Assembly (NCBI GenBank): GCA_903910585.1
Contig: CAIWAH010000150.1
Location: 1 to 64,000, forward strand
Source of the DNA: an uncultured Verrucomicrobiota bacterium
GTDB lineage: Bacteria; Verrucomicrobiota; Verrucomicrobiia; Limisphaerales; UBA9464
Length of the DNA stretch: 64,000 bases
Direction: 5' to 3'
Shown: piece by piece, positions 1 to 6,429 of the stretch
Layout of the letters: every line of letters starts with the position of its first letter
How positions within the stretch are numbered: position 1 is the stretch's first letter
Notes under the pieces: model-generated
Seen by the model: the letters and a program-made list of their open reading frames with translations, nothing else
Databases searched by the model: none
What the model was told of the DNA's origin: nothing
Program-made: the position numbers and the translations under genes

Positions 1-284
1 AGATTGGTGTTCAGGGCGCCGCAGAGGCCCTTGTCGGTCGTGACAAGGATCAGGGCCTTCCGCTTCACTGGACGCTTCTCGAGCAGCGGATGCGAGAATT
101 CCCCGGCTCCGGCCGTGGCGGCCGCGAGGACCTCGTTCATCAGCTGCGCATAGGGACGACCCGCCAGGGCCGCGAGCTGGGCCTTCCGCATCTTCGCCGA
201 GGCCACCATCTGCATGGCCTTGGTGATCTGCGCCGTGTTCTTGACCGACTTGATCCGTCGGCGGAGGTCGCGGGTGCTCGGCAT
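1..284 (-). CDS. atpG: F1Fo ATP synthase gamma subunit, partial (3' end outside window)
   Basis: Central rotor shaft of the F1 motor, coupling Fo rotation to catalysis. The first 94 codons read [20 protein letters not shown] and continue with a typical N-terminal helix ([12 protein letters not shown]). The segment [13 protein letters not shown] lies near the window edge and is conserved in gamma subunits. The ATG is at 282-284, 34 bases after the atpA stop on the same strand, so it is the next gene of the atp operon. The C-terminal two thirds, and presumably atpD and atpC, lie beyond position 1. Confidence 0.96.
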   Translation of the reverse strand, partial: MPSTRDLRRRIKSVKNTAQITKAMQMVASAKMRKAQLAALAGRPYAQLMNEVLAAATAGAGEFSHPLLEKRPVKRKALILVTTDKGLCGALNTN

Positions 285-318
285 AGGTGAGGCGGTTCGT
301 CAGGAAACCCGGGTTCCG

Positions 319-1851
319 TCAGCGGTAGCCCTGCTTGAACTCCACGATGGCGGCCTTGAGCTCCCCAGCCAGAGCGTCGCTGAAGGCCTTCTCGGTCCGG
401 ACCTTGTCGAGGACCGCAGCCTTCCGGGTTGCCAGGAAGTCCATGAGCTTGGTCTGGAAGTCCTTCACCTTCTCGACCGCCACGTCATCAAGGAAGTTGT
501 TCTGCATCGTCCAGAGGACGGCCGACTGAACCTCGACCGGAATCGGGTTGTATTGGCTCTGCTTGAACAGCTCAACGATGCGCTTGCCGCGCTCCAAGGT
601 GGCCTGGGTCTTCGCATCAAGGTCGGAACCGAACTGGGCGAACGCCGCGAGTTCGCGGAACTGCGCGAGCTCAAGCTTGATCTTCCCGGCCACCTGCTTC
701 ATCGCCTTGATCTGCGCTGCCGAGCCGACGCGCGACACCGACAGACCGACGGAAATCGCCGGACGGATGCCCTGGTAGAAGAGGTCGGTTTCGAGGTAAA
801 TCTGACCGTCCGTGATCGAAATGACATTCGTCGGGATGTAAGCCGAGACGTCACCGGCCTGGGTCTCAATGATCGGCAAAGCGGTCAGCGAGCCGTTACC
901 GCTCTTCTCGTTCACGCGTGCCGAACGTTCGAGCAGTCGGCTGTGCAGGTAGAAGACGTCGCCCGGATACGCTTCGCGACCGGAGGGACGCTTCAGGACC
1001 AGCGAAACCTGGCGATAGGCAACGGCCTGCTTGGACAGATCATCATAAATGATCAGGGCGTCCATGCCGTTGTCCATGAACCACTCACCCATCGCGGCGC
1101 CGGCGAAGGGCGCAAGATACTGGGCGGAGGCGGGGGCGTCGGCACCGGCGGCCACCACGATGGTGTCTTCCAGTGCACCGGCCTTTTCGAGCTCGGCGAT
1201 GACGCGGGCGATGTTCGACTGCTTCTGGCCGACGGCGACGTAGATGTTGTAAACCGGACGAAAACTCGGATCACCGGAGGCACGACCCACTTTGTTGATG
1301 CGCGCCTGGTTGATCATCGTGTCCACGCCGATCGTGGTCTTGCCGGTAGAACGGTCGCCGATGATCAGCTCACGCTGGCCACGTCCCACGGGAATCATGG
1401 CGTCGATCGCCATGATGCCGGTCTGCAGCGGCTGGCTCACCGATTTCCGTTTGACGATGCCGGGCGCGATCTTCTCGACGGGATAGGCGGTGTCGGAGGC
1501 GATGGCGCCCTTGCCGTCAACCGGGCGACCGAGCGTGTCCACCACGCGGCCGAGCAGCCCCTTGCCCACCGGCACGGAAAGCAGCTTGCCGGTCGTCCTG
1601 ACTTCGGCGCCTTCCTTGATGCTCAGGTAATCACCCAGCACGATGGCGCCGACTTCGGTCTCTTCGAGGTTCAGGGCGATGCCGGTGACCCCGCCGCCGA
1701 AATCAATCATCTCGTTGAGCATCACGTCGGTAAGGCCTTCGATCTTGGCCACGCCGTCGGAGATTTCGCGGACGACGCCGACGTTCTGCTTGCTGACCGA
1801 CGTCTTTACGCCGGCGATCTGCGCTTCGATTTCCTGAAGGATGTTGCTCAT
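319..1851 (-). CDS. atpA: F1Fo ATP synthase alpha subunit
   Basis: Non-catalytic nucleotide-binding subunit of the F1 hexamer. The protein is 510 residues, the usual length. It has an N-terminal beta-barrel, a P-loop at about residues 165-172, the ATP-synthase alpha/beta signature region around [19 protein letters not shown], and a helical C-terminus. The P-loop reads GDRSTGKT where most alpha subunits have GDRQTGKT, so the usual Gln is Ser here. It lies between atpH and atpG in canonical order. A 551-aa open frame on the opposite strand is its antisense shadow. Confidence 0.98.
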   Translation of the reverse strand: MSNILQEIEAQIAGVKTSVSKQNVGVVREISDGVAKIEGLTDVMLNEMIDFGGGVTGIALNLEETEVGAIVLGDYLSIKEGAEVRTTGKLLSVPVGKGLLGRVVDTLGRPVDGKGAIASDTAYPVEKIAPGIVKRKSVSQPLQTGIMAIDAMIPVGRGQRELIIGDRSTGKTTIGVDTMINQARINKVGRASGDPSFRPVYNIYVAVGQKQSNIARVIAELEKAGALEDTIVVAAGADAPASAQYLAPFAGAAMGEWFMDNGMDALIIYDDLSKQAVAYRQVSLVLKRPSGREAYPGDVFYLHSRLLERSARVNEKSGNGSLTALPIIETQAGDVSAYIPTNVISITDGQIYLETDLFYQGIRPAISVGLSVSRVGSAAQIKAMKQVAGKIKLELAQFRELAAFAQFGSDLDAKTQATLERGKRIVELFKQSQYNPIPVEVQSAVLWTMQNNFLDDVAVEKVKDFQTKLMDFLATRKAAVLDKVRTEKAFSDALAGELKAAIVEFKQGYR

Positions 1852-1893
1852 CGCGGAATCTGGAGTTGAAAAGATGAAATGGAGAAATTGGAA

Positions 1894-2286
1894 CTAAATG
1901 GCAGAGTCCAGGGCGGCCAACCGCCCGGCCACGCTGCCGTCGAAAATGTCACTGCCAACCTTGATACGAAGACCGCCGATCAGGGCGGGATCCACCCAAA
2001 ATGAAAGGTTCAACCCCGGACCATAGCGGCGGGCGAGGTTTTCCTGAATGGCCTTCATCTGCTCCGGGGTGGTCTGAACCGCGTTGACAACGGTCGCGGA
2101 GCGACGGTCGAGGTCGAGTTTCACCAGCCGCTGGAAATGCGAGAGGGTGGCCAGGAAACCACGGGGTTTGCGGGCCAGCACTTCCGACACAACCTGACGC
2201 ACGCGCCCCTCGTCCAGCAATCCGTTGACGCGGCAGGCGTTGAACAGCGCCTTGCCATCGCGGCGTGCCTGTTTGGTGATTTTCAT
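1894..2286 (-). CDS. atpH: F1Fo ATP synthase delta subunit (OSCP family), short form
   Basis: Peripheral-stalk subunit linking F1 to the b subunit. It is recognised by position between atpF and atpA and by the C-terminal half, where a segment ending in DPALIGGLRIKVGSDIFDGS is the characteristic OSCP/delta C-terminal signature. The protein is only 130 residues against about 175-180 in most bacteria. The N-terminal helical domain appears about 40 residues shorter. No in-frame upstream start restores a full-length N-terminus, because atpF ends at 2308, 21 bases upstream. Confidence 0.93.
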   Translation of the reverse strand: MKITKQARRDGKALFNACRVNGLLDEGRVRQVVSEVLARKPRGFLATLSHFQRLVKLDLDRRSATVVNAVQTTPEQMKAIQENLARRYGPGLNLSFWVDPALIGGLRIKVGSDIFDGSVAGRLAALDSAI

Positions 2287-2307
2287 GGCTCGCTCAGCAG
2301 GGATGGC

Positions 2308-2859
2308 TCAGGCGGTCAATTGCCGGACCGATTCGTCGGCAATCCGGGTCTTCTGGTCACCGGTGAGCACGTCGCCGGTAGAGCGGGCCGCAGCTTGGAC
2401 GACCAAGCGGCCGAATTCTTTGCGAAGCTCACCCTTGAGCCGGGCCAACTCGGCCTCGCCGGCTTCACGGGCTTTGGAGAGAATGTTCTGTGCGTCCGCC
2501 ACGGCCTTCTGCCGCTCCTGCTCGCCCACGGCCGCCGCTGCAGCGCGGGCTTCCTCGATGATACGGTTCGCCTGCTGGCCGGCTTGGGCGATCACTTCCT
2601 GGGCCTTGGCCTGGGCGTTGGCAAGTTCCGCCTTGGTCTTGTCCGCCGCAGCGAGGCCGTCGGCGATCTTCTGGCGGCGGTCTTCGAGGACCTTGAGAAT
2701 GGGTTTGTAGGCGAACTTGTTCAGCAGGAACGCGACCGCAAGGAAGCTGATCACCTGCGAGATGAACAGCGTGCCATTCCAGCCGAAGGTCTCGGAAATC
2801 TGCTGGGGAATGCTTTTCTCCCCGGGGGCCGCAGCCGCCAACATTAACCAAGTCGTCAT
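2308..2859 (-). CDS. atpF: F1Fo ATP synthase b subunit
   Basis: Peripheral-stalk subunit. The protein is 183 residues with one N-terminal membrane helix (about residues 28-48, starting near LFISQVISFLAVAFLL). The conserved segment NKFAYKPILKVLEDR follows, then a long charged Ala/Glu/Lys-rich coiled coil to about residue 160. It is separated from atpE by 63 bases that contain a strong hairpin. The upstream sequence has only a weak Shine-Dalgarno match. Confidence 0.97.
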   Translation of the reverse strand: MTTWLMLAAAAPGEKSIPQQISETFGWNGTLFISQVISFLAVAFLLNKFAYKPILKVLEDRRQKIADGLAAADKTKAELANAQAKAQEVIAQAGQQANRIIEEARAAAAAVGEQERQKAVADAQNILSKAREAGEAELARLKGELRKEFGRLVVQAAARSTGDVLTGDQKTRIADESVRQLTA

Positions 2860-2889
2860 AAATTCTTTGCGTGCTCGTCGAAAGGAAGC

Positions 2890-2913
2890 TCCGGGGCCGT
2901 CGCCGGCCCCGGA
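2890..2913 (-). promoter_or_regulatory. GC-rich hairpin between atpE and atpF
   Basis: Perfect 10-bp stem (TCCGGGGCCG with CGGCCCCGGA) closing a 4-base loop. It sits 9 bases past the atpE stop and 30 bases before the atpF start. No T-run follows on the minus strand, so it is not a standard intrinsic terminator. Inference: an intercistronic structure that stabilises the atpE-containing 3' end or lowers expression of the distal genes, fitting the roughly ten-fold excess of c subunit needed. Confidence 0.65.
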
Positions 2914-2922
2914 ACAATTTGA

Positions 2923-3126
2923 TTAGCCTTTCACCAAGAAGATGGCGAAGAAGATGATACCTTCCGCCAAGGCCGAGCTGATGATGGCCTGGGTCAGGAT
3001 CTGGCCGGAAGCGCCAGGATTGCGCCCCACGGCTTCCGCCGCCTTCATACCGATGATACCGACGCCGATGGCCGAGCCGATGGCCGCCAAACCGACGTGC
3101 AGGCTGCCGCTGATTTCTGCGAGCAT
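2923..3126 (-). CDS. atpE: F1Fo ATP synthase c subunit
   Basis: Membrane rotor ring subunit. The 67-residue hairpin has two membrane helices, the RNP turn at residues 35-37 and the ion-binding Glu55 in SALAEGIIFF. The residue after Glu is Gly, not the Ser/Thr of Na+-type rings, which favours protons. The ATG at 3124-3126 is chosen over a 16-codon-longer frame because the helix begins right after it and an AGAAAGG Shine-Dalgarno lies a few bases upstream. Confidence 0.96.
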   Translation of the reverse strand: MLAEISGSLHVGLAAIGSAIGVGIIGMKAAEAVGRNPGASGQILTQAIISSALAEGIIFFAIFLVKG

Positions 3127-3194
3127 AGTTGTTACCTTTCTGTGTGTTGCCGCCCGCCCCCGCAGTCTGGCCACGGTCCGACGGGCGAAAGTGA

Positions 3195-4163
3195 TCAGTG
3201 TCCCGCGTGCTCCTTGTGCCCGTGGTCGCCGTGCTCCTCATGCCCGCCGTGCGAGCACATCAGGGAGGTGAAGATGGCCGTCAGCAGCATGAACACGAGC
3301 GCCTGCACGAGGCCGACGATGAGCTCCATGAAGTAGAACGGCAGCGGCACCAGCCAGCCGAACCACTTGCCACCCATCAGCGCCATCGCCTCCAGCAGGT
3401 TCTCACCTGCGAAGATGTTGCCAAAGAGACGGAACGAAAGGGACACCGGACGGAAGGCAATGGAGATGACCTCCAGCAGACCGACGGCGAGGAAGACGAG
3501 CATCAGGAAAGCCTTCATGCCCCCCTTGGCATCACCTGAATAGCCGAAGATGTGCTTCACAAAGCCACCGATTCCAAGCGAACCGATGGACCAAGCCAGC
3601 CAGCAGACGAAGAAAGTCATCGCCATGGCCGAAGTCATGTTCAGGTCCGCATTGCCACCCCGAAGAAGGGGTCGGGAGAGATGGTGCAGATGCCCCGTGG
3701 CATCCGGAGTGCCCCAGCCCACGGTGCCCACGCCCGGAATCAGGCCGAACCAGTTGGTGAACAGGATGAAAATGAAGATGGTCGCGAAGAACCAAAACGT
3801 CTTTTTCACCAACTGCTCACCCACGATGCCCGCCAAGAAGCCGTGAAGACTTTCGACCAGCCATTCCCAAAAATTCTGAAGTCCGGCGGGCACCGACTGG
3901 AGGTTGCTGGTCGCAGCCTTGGCCAAACCGATCACCAGCAAGGCCACCACCCAAGTGATGATCATCGAATTGTTGACCTTGAAAAATCCGAGGTCGAACA
4001 CGACCGGAGCCGCCGGAGGCAGGCCGCCATGGCTTTCGCCGTGAGCCGCATCTGCAGCATGTGCGACCGCATCATGGGCCGCCGCCGCGTGATCGGCCGC
4101 AAATCCGAAAAGAGGAAGGGCCAAGCCCAACATCAACGTCAAAATGGTGCGCCAGCAACGCAT
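3195..4163 (-). CDS. atpB: F1Fo ATP synthase a subunit, with signal-like N-terminus and His-rich tail
   Basis: Fo stator channel. The ATG at 4161-4163 is chosen because it begins a signal-peptide-like stretch (MRCWRTILTLMLGLALPLFG). A GTG-started frame reaches 4265 but adds unlike sequence. Residues about 65-300 hold the membrane helices. The essential Arg is in VSLSFRLFGNIFAGEN (Arg245), and ELIVGLVQALVF is the last helix. Unusual features are a His/Ala-rich region after the signal (about residues 24-45) and a C-terminal tail with seven His in the last 18 residues. No atpI lies upstream. Confidence 0.95.
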   Translation of the reverse strand: MRCWRTILTLMLGLALPLFGFAADHAAAAHDAVAHAADAAHGESHGGLPPAAPVVFDLGFFKVNNSMIITWVVALLVIGLAKAATSNLQSVPAGLQNFWEWLVESLHGFLAGIVGEQLVKKTFWFFATIFIFILFTNWFGLIPGVGTVGWGTPDATGHLHHLSRPLLRGGNADLNMTSAMAMTFFVCWLAWSIGSLGIGGFVKHIFGYSGDAKGGMKAFLMLVFLAVGLLEVISIAFRPVSLSFRLFGNIFAGENLLEAMALMGGKWFGWLVPLPFYFMELIVGLVQALVFMLLTAIFTSLMCSHGGHEEHGDHGHKEHAGH

Positions 4164-4250
4164 GTATCGGAGCGGGATCCCGGGGAATGGGCAGAAAAAT
4201 ACCGCCCTGTTCACCCATTGATGCCCGAAAGAGGTGCGGAGTTTGTTGTG

Positions 4251-4266
4251 TGTGAAATTTTTCACA
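4251..4266. promoter_or_regulatory. CRP-type palindrome upstream of atpB
   Basis: The 16-base sequence TGTGAAATTTTTCACA is a perfect palindrome apart from its centre and matches the TGTGA-N6-TCACA consensus of CRP-family sites. Its centre is about 95 bases upstream of the chosen atpB start. A partial -10 match (ATCAAT, 4216-4221 on the minus strand) lies at a distance compatible with activation from about -41. Binding by a CRP/FNR-family protein is inferred from the motif only. Confidence 0.55.
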
Positions 4267-4338
4267 AGAGGTTTTTCCGGGGGAATCGTTTTTTTGCGGC
4301 GCTCGAATTTTCACCGCGCCGGAACCGGTCATGGCACC

Positions 4339-5352
4339 CTATTGCGTCACGTAGCCATTCGCTTCAAACCACGCGATCGCATCGGCCAATGCGGCGGTTG
4401 GAGGCGTCTGGGGCAGCTCCAATTCGCGGATGGCCTTCGCCGGATTGAACCACATTTTGTAGGCGGCCATCCGCACTCCGGCAACCGGTGCCTTGGGGGG
4501 CTTACCGGTCAGCCGGGCAACGGCTTCGTTCAGGTGAGCCGCCAGCAGCGCGACCGAGTGCGGGACCTGGAAACGTGGTGCCCGCAGGCCGGTGATTTGC
4601 GCCAGCAGCCCGAACGCTTCCTTCATCGAAAGGTTGCCGCCTTGGTGGCCCAGGATGTATCGCTCGCCGACCCGCCCGCGCTCAGCTGCCAGGATATGCC
4701 CCTGCACCACGTCCCGGACATGAACAAAATTCAGCCCAGTATCGAGGTAGGCCGGCATCCTGCGATTCCGGAAATCCAGCAGCATCTGGCCCGTCGGGGT
4801 TGGTTTGACGTCACGGGGACCGACCGGTGCGGTGGGATTGACGATCACCACGGGTGCCCCTTCGCGGGCGAGTTCCCGAACCGCCACCTCGGCCTGCCAC
4901 TTGGACAGCTTGTAGGGATTGGTCATCTGGGATTCCGATACGGGCGTCGCCTCGTCGGCGGGCGTAACCTTTCCGTCAGCCGAGGTCTTCGGGAGTCCGA
5001 TGCAACCCACCGTGCTGGTATAAACGATGCGCGAGCAGCCGGCCTTGACTGCCGCGCGGACAACCTTTTGCGACCCGAGCACATTCGCGGCGAACATGGG
5101 CCGATAATCCGGCAACCAGAGGGCATAGCTGGCGGCCACATGGAAGCACCAGTCGCAGCCGTCCATCTTTTCCGCCAAAGAATCGGATTTCTCGGTGATG
5201 TCGCCGGTGACCGCATCGAATTTTGCCCCCTGCAGGCCCCGGAGATCAGCCCCCGGGCGGAGCAGCGCACGCACCTGATGGCCAGCCCGATTCAGTTCGT
5301 GAACCAAGTTGGCGCCGACGAATCCGGAAGCACCGGTGACGAAGCATTTCAC
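4339..5352 (-). CDS. hpnA: NAD-dependent sugar epimerase, HpnA-like (extended SDR)
   Basis: Extended short-chain dehydrogenase of 337 residues. It has the N-terminal Rossmann motif TGASGFVG (6-13), a Ser/Thr-rich strand (YTSTVG) and catalytic Tyr147/Lys151 (YKLSK). The segments NPTAPVGPRDVKPTPTGQ and DTGLNFVHVRDV are strongly like hopanoid-associated sugar epimerases (HpnA). No other hopanoid gene is in the window, so a hopanoid link is not supported by context; dihydroflavonol-reductase-like is the broader label. It ends 175 bases upstream of atpB on the same strand with no clear terminator. Confidence 0.8.
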   Translation of the reverse strand: MKCFVTGASGFVGANLVHELNRAGHQVRALLRPGADLRGLQGAKFDAVTGDITEKSDSLAEKMDGCDWCFHVAASYALWLPDYRPMFAANVLGSQKVVRAAVKAGCSRIVYTSTVGCIGLPKTSADGKVTPADEATPVSESQMTNPYKLSKWQAEVAVRELAREGAPVVIVNPTAPVGPRDVKPTPTGQMLLDFRNRRMPAYLDTGLNFVHVRDVVQGHILAAERGRVGERYILGHQGGNLSMKEAFGLLAQITGLRAPRFQVPHSVALLAAHLNEAVARLTGKPPKAPVAGVRMAAYKMWFNPAKAIRELELPQTPPTAALADAIAWFEANGYVTQ

Positions 5353-5688
5353 CGGCCGCGTTTTACGGAATCAGCCGGCCTGCCGCAAAGCTTTCACTGT
5401 GCCGATCCGCGGCGGGGCCAGCGTTGCCGAGGGCGAGCTCCGGCGGCGGTGCCAAACCGGAATCTATCCGGAATTCGTCGGAGAATTGGGCCCGTGATTC
5501 ACGGCTACAAAGGCAACTTCCGCCATTTGACCCTCACGTGACAATTTTGCGATTGAAGGCACCGGGTTGCCGGATAGAAGTGATTACGTTGGTTCGCGAG
5601 CCGAACACCGTGATTGCAACGATCACAGGATCGGCTCCTGCCGGCACCGACGCCGGCAAAGGAGGTTTAGTTTGGTTGTTTGGGTTAG

Positions 5689-5718
5689 GCGGGCACCGAA
5701 AGGTGCCCGCTTTTTGCT
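5689..5718 (+). terminator. Rho-independent terminator with no upstream gene
   Basis: Stem GCGGGCACC / GGTGCCCGC (9 bp, perfect), GAAA tetraloop, then TTTTTGC. Orientation is plus only, since the opposite strand lacks a T-run. The closest upstream features on this strand are the hairpin and the AAAGGAGG run. Confidence 0.85.
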
Positions 5719-5744
5719 TTCAACCGTCAAACTCCAGACATTGC

Positions 5745-5778
5745 AGAAAAGCAAAAGGCGGCCGCATGGCGGCCGCCT
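5745..5778 (-). terminator. Rho-independent terminator of the polysaccharide export gene
   Basis: Perfect 10-bp stem (AGGCGGCCGC / GCGGCCGCCT) with a 3-base loop. On the minus strand it is followed by TTTTGCTTTT. It lies 27 bases past the stop of the Wza-like gene at 5805. Confidence 0.85.
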
Positions 5779-5804
5779 CTCCTCAACTCTTATCCGTCAG
5801 CAAT

Positions 5805-6398
5805 TCAGAGGCTCTTTTTCTGCACATAAACGCTGTCACCCGGGAAAAGGCGCACGTTCATGCTCGGATCACGGATCGCCTTTTTCACGTTCACCATGAT
5901 CTGCTGTTTATTGCTGGCACGGGTAACAATCACTTCGGCACGGTCTGCAAACGGTGTAAATCCACCCGCCGCATCAATCGCGGAAAGCACCGTCAAATCA
6001 CCGCGATGCACAATGGAGCTGGGTGAACGGACCTCTCCGCCGATCGAGATGAAGGTCGCCTGCTTCTCGATAACTACCGTCATCCGCGTGTAGATTTTGC
6101 GGTCCTGAGTATAGATCTTGGCAATGTCCTTTTCGGCCTCGGCGCGCTTCTTGCCGGCAAACTTGTATTGGACATTCATGTGCAACGTCAGCACGCCGTC
6201 CTCCGGAATCACCTGCTCCACCGCGGGCGGAGGCGTCGGGATGTCGAACAGGATAACCCGGATCCGGTCGCCCACCCTCAGTGCATCGGGTTCGTCAGCC
6301 ACCCCCGAACCATTGGCCACCGGCGGGGCAACCCTCACGGGATCACAGGCCGTCAACAGCATCATCACCGTAATCCAAAGAAAACTCAGAATTCTCAT
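5805..6398 (-). CDS. Polysaccharide export lipoprotein, Wza-like
   Basis: Short (197 aa) polysaccharide biosynthesis/export protein of the outer-membrane auxiliary family. It has a signal peptide with lipobox LLTAC near residue 18. A Poly_export domain follows (DALRVGDRIRVILFD to about residue 120), then one SLBB-like domain (ISIGGEVRSPSSI, GGFTPFADRAEVIVTR). It is half the length of E. coli Wza and resembles the compact one-SLBB proteins of PEP-CTERM/EPS loci. It is the last gene of the run beta-barrel, BY-kinase, export protein, 31 bases after the kinase, and is followed by a strong terminator. Confidence 0.85.
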   Translation of the reverse strand: MRILSFLWITVMMLLTACDPVRVAPPVANGSGVADEPDALRVGDRIRVILFDIPTPPPAVEQVIPEDGVLTLHMNVQYKFAGKKRAEAEKDIAKIYTQDRKIYTRMTVVIEKQATFISIGGEVRSPSSIVHRGDLTVLSAIDAAGGFTPFADRAEVIVTRASNKQQIMVNVKKAIRDPSMNVRLFPGDSVYVQKKSL

Positions 6399-6429
6399 AC
6401 TGCTTTGTCGTTACTATCCGTTGGGACAA

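Larger units (their letters stand above)
5353..5804. other. Gene-free interval with a possible plus-strand small RNA
   Basis: No convincing protein gene is in this 452-base stretch. It holds a near-palindrome (GTGATTG/CGATCAC, about 5610-5627) and a perfect hairpin at 5639-5658 (TGCCGGC/GCCGGCA, 6-base loop). An AAAGGAGG run follows at once, then a textbook intrinsic terminator at 5689-5718. All of these read on the plus strand, where no annotated gene precedes them. A minus-strand terminator for the downstream export gene lies at 5745-5778. A TTGACC at about 5526 is a possible -35 element, but no good -10 was found. Confidence 0.5.

Noticed and set aside
214-1869. 551-aa open frame on the plus strand
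   Set aside because: It is exactly antisense to atpA, which is unambiguous. GC-rich genes often give long antisense frames.
5658-5720. Small peptide gene after AAAGGAGG
   Set aside because: No start codon at a proper distance gives more than a few sensible codons before the terminator hairpin.
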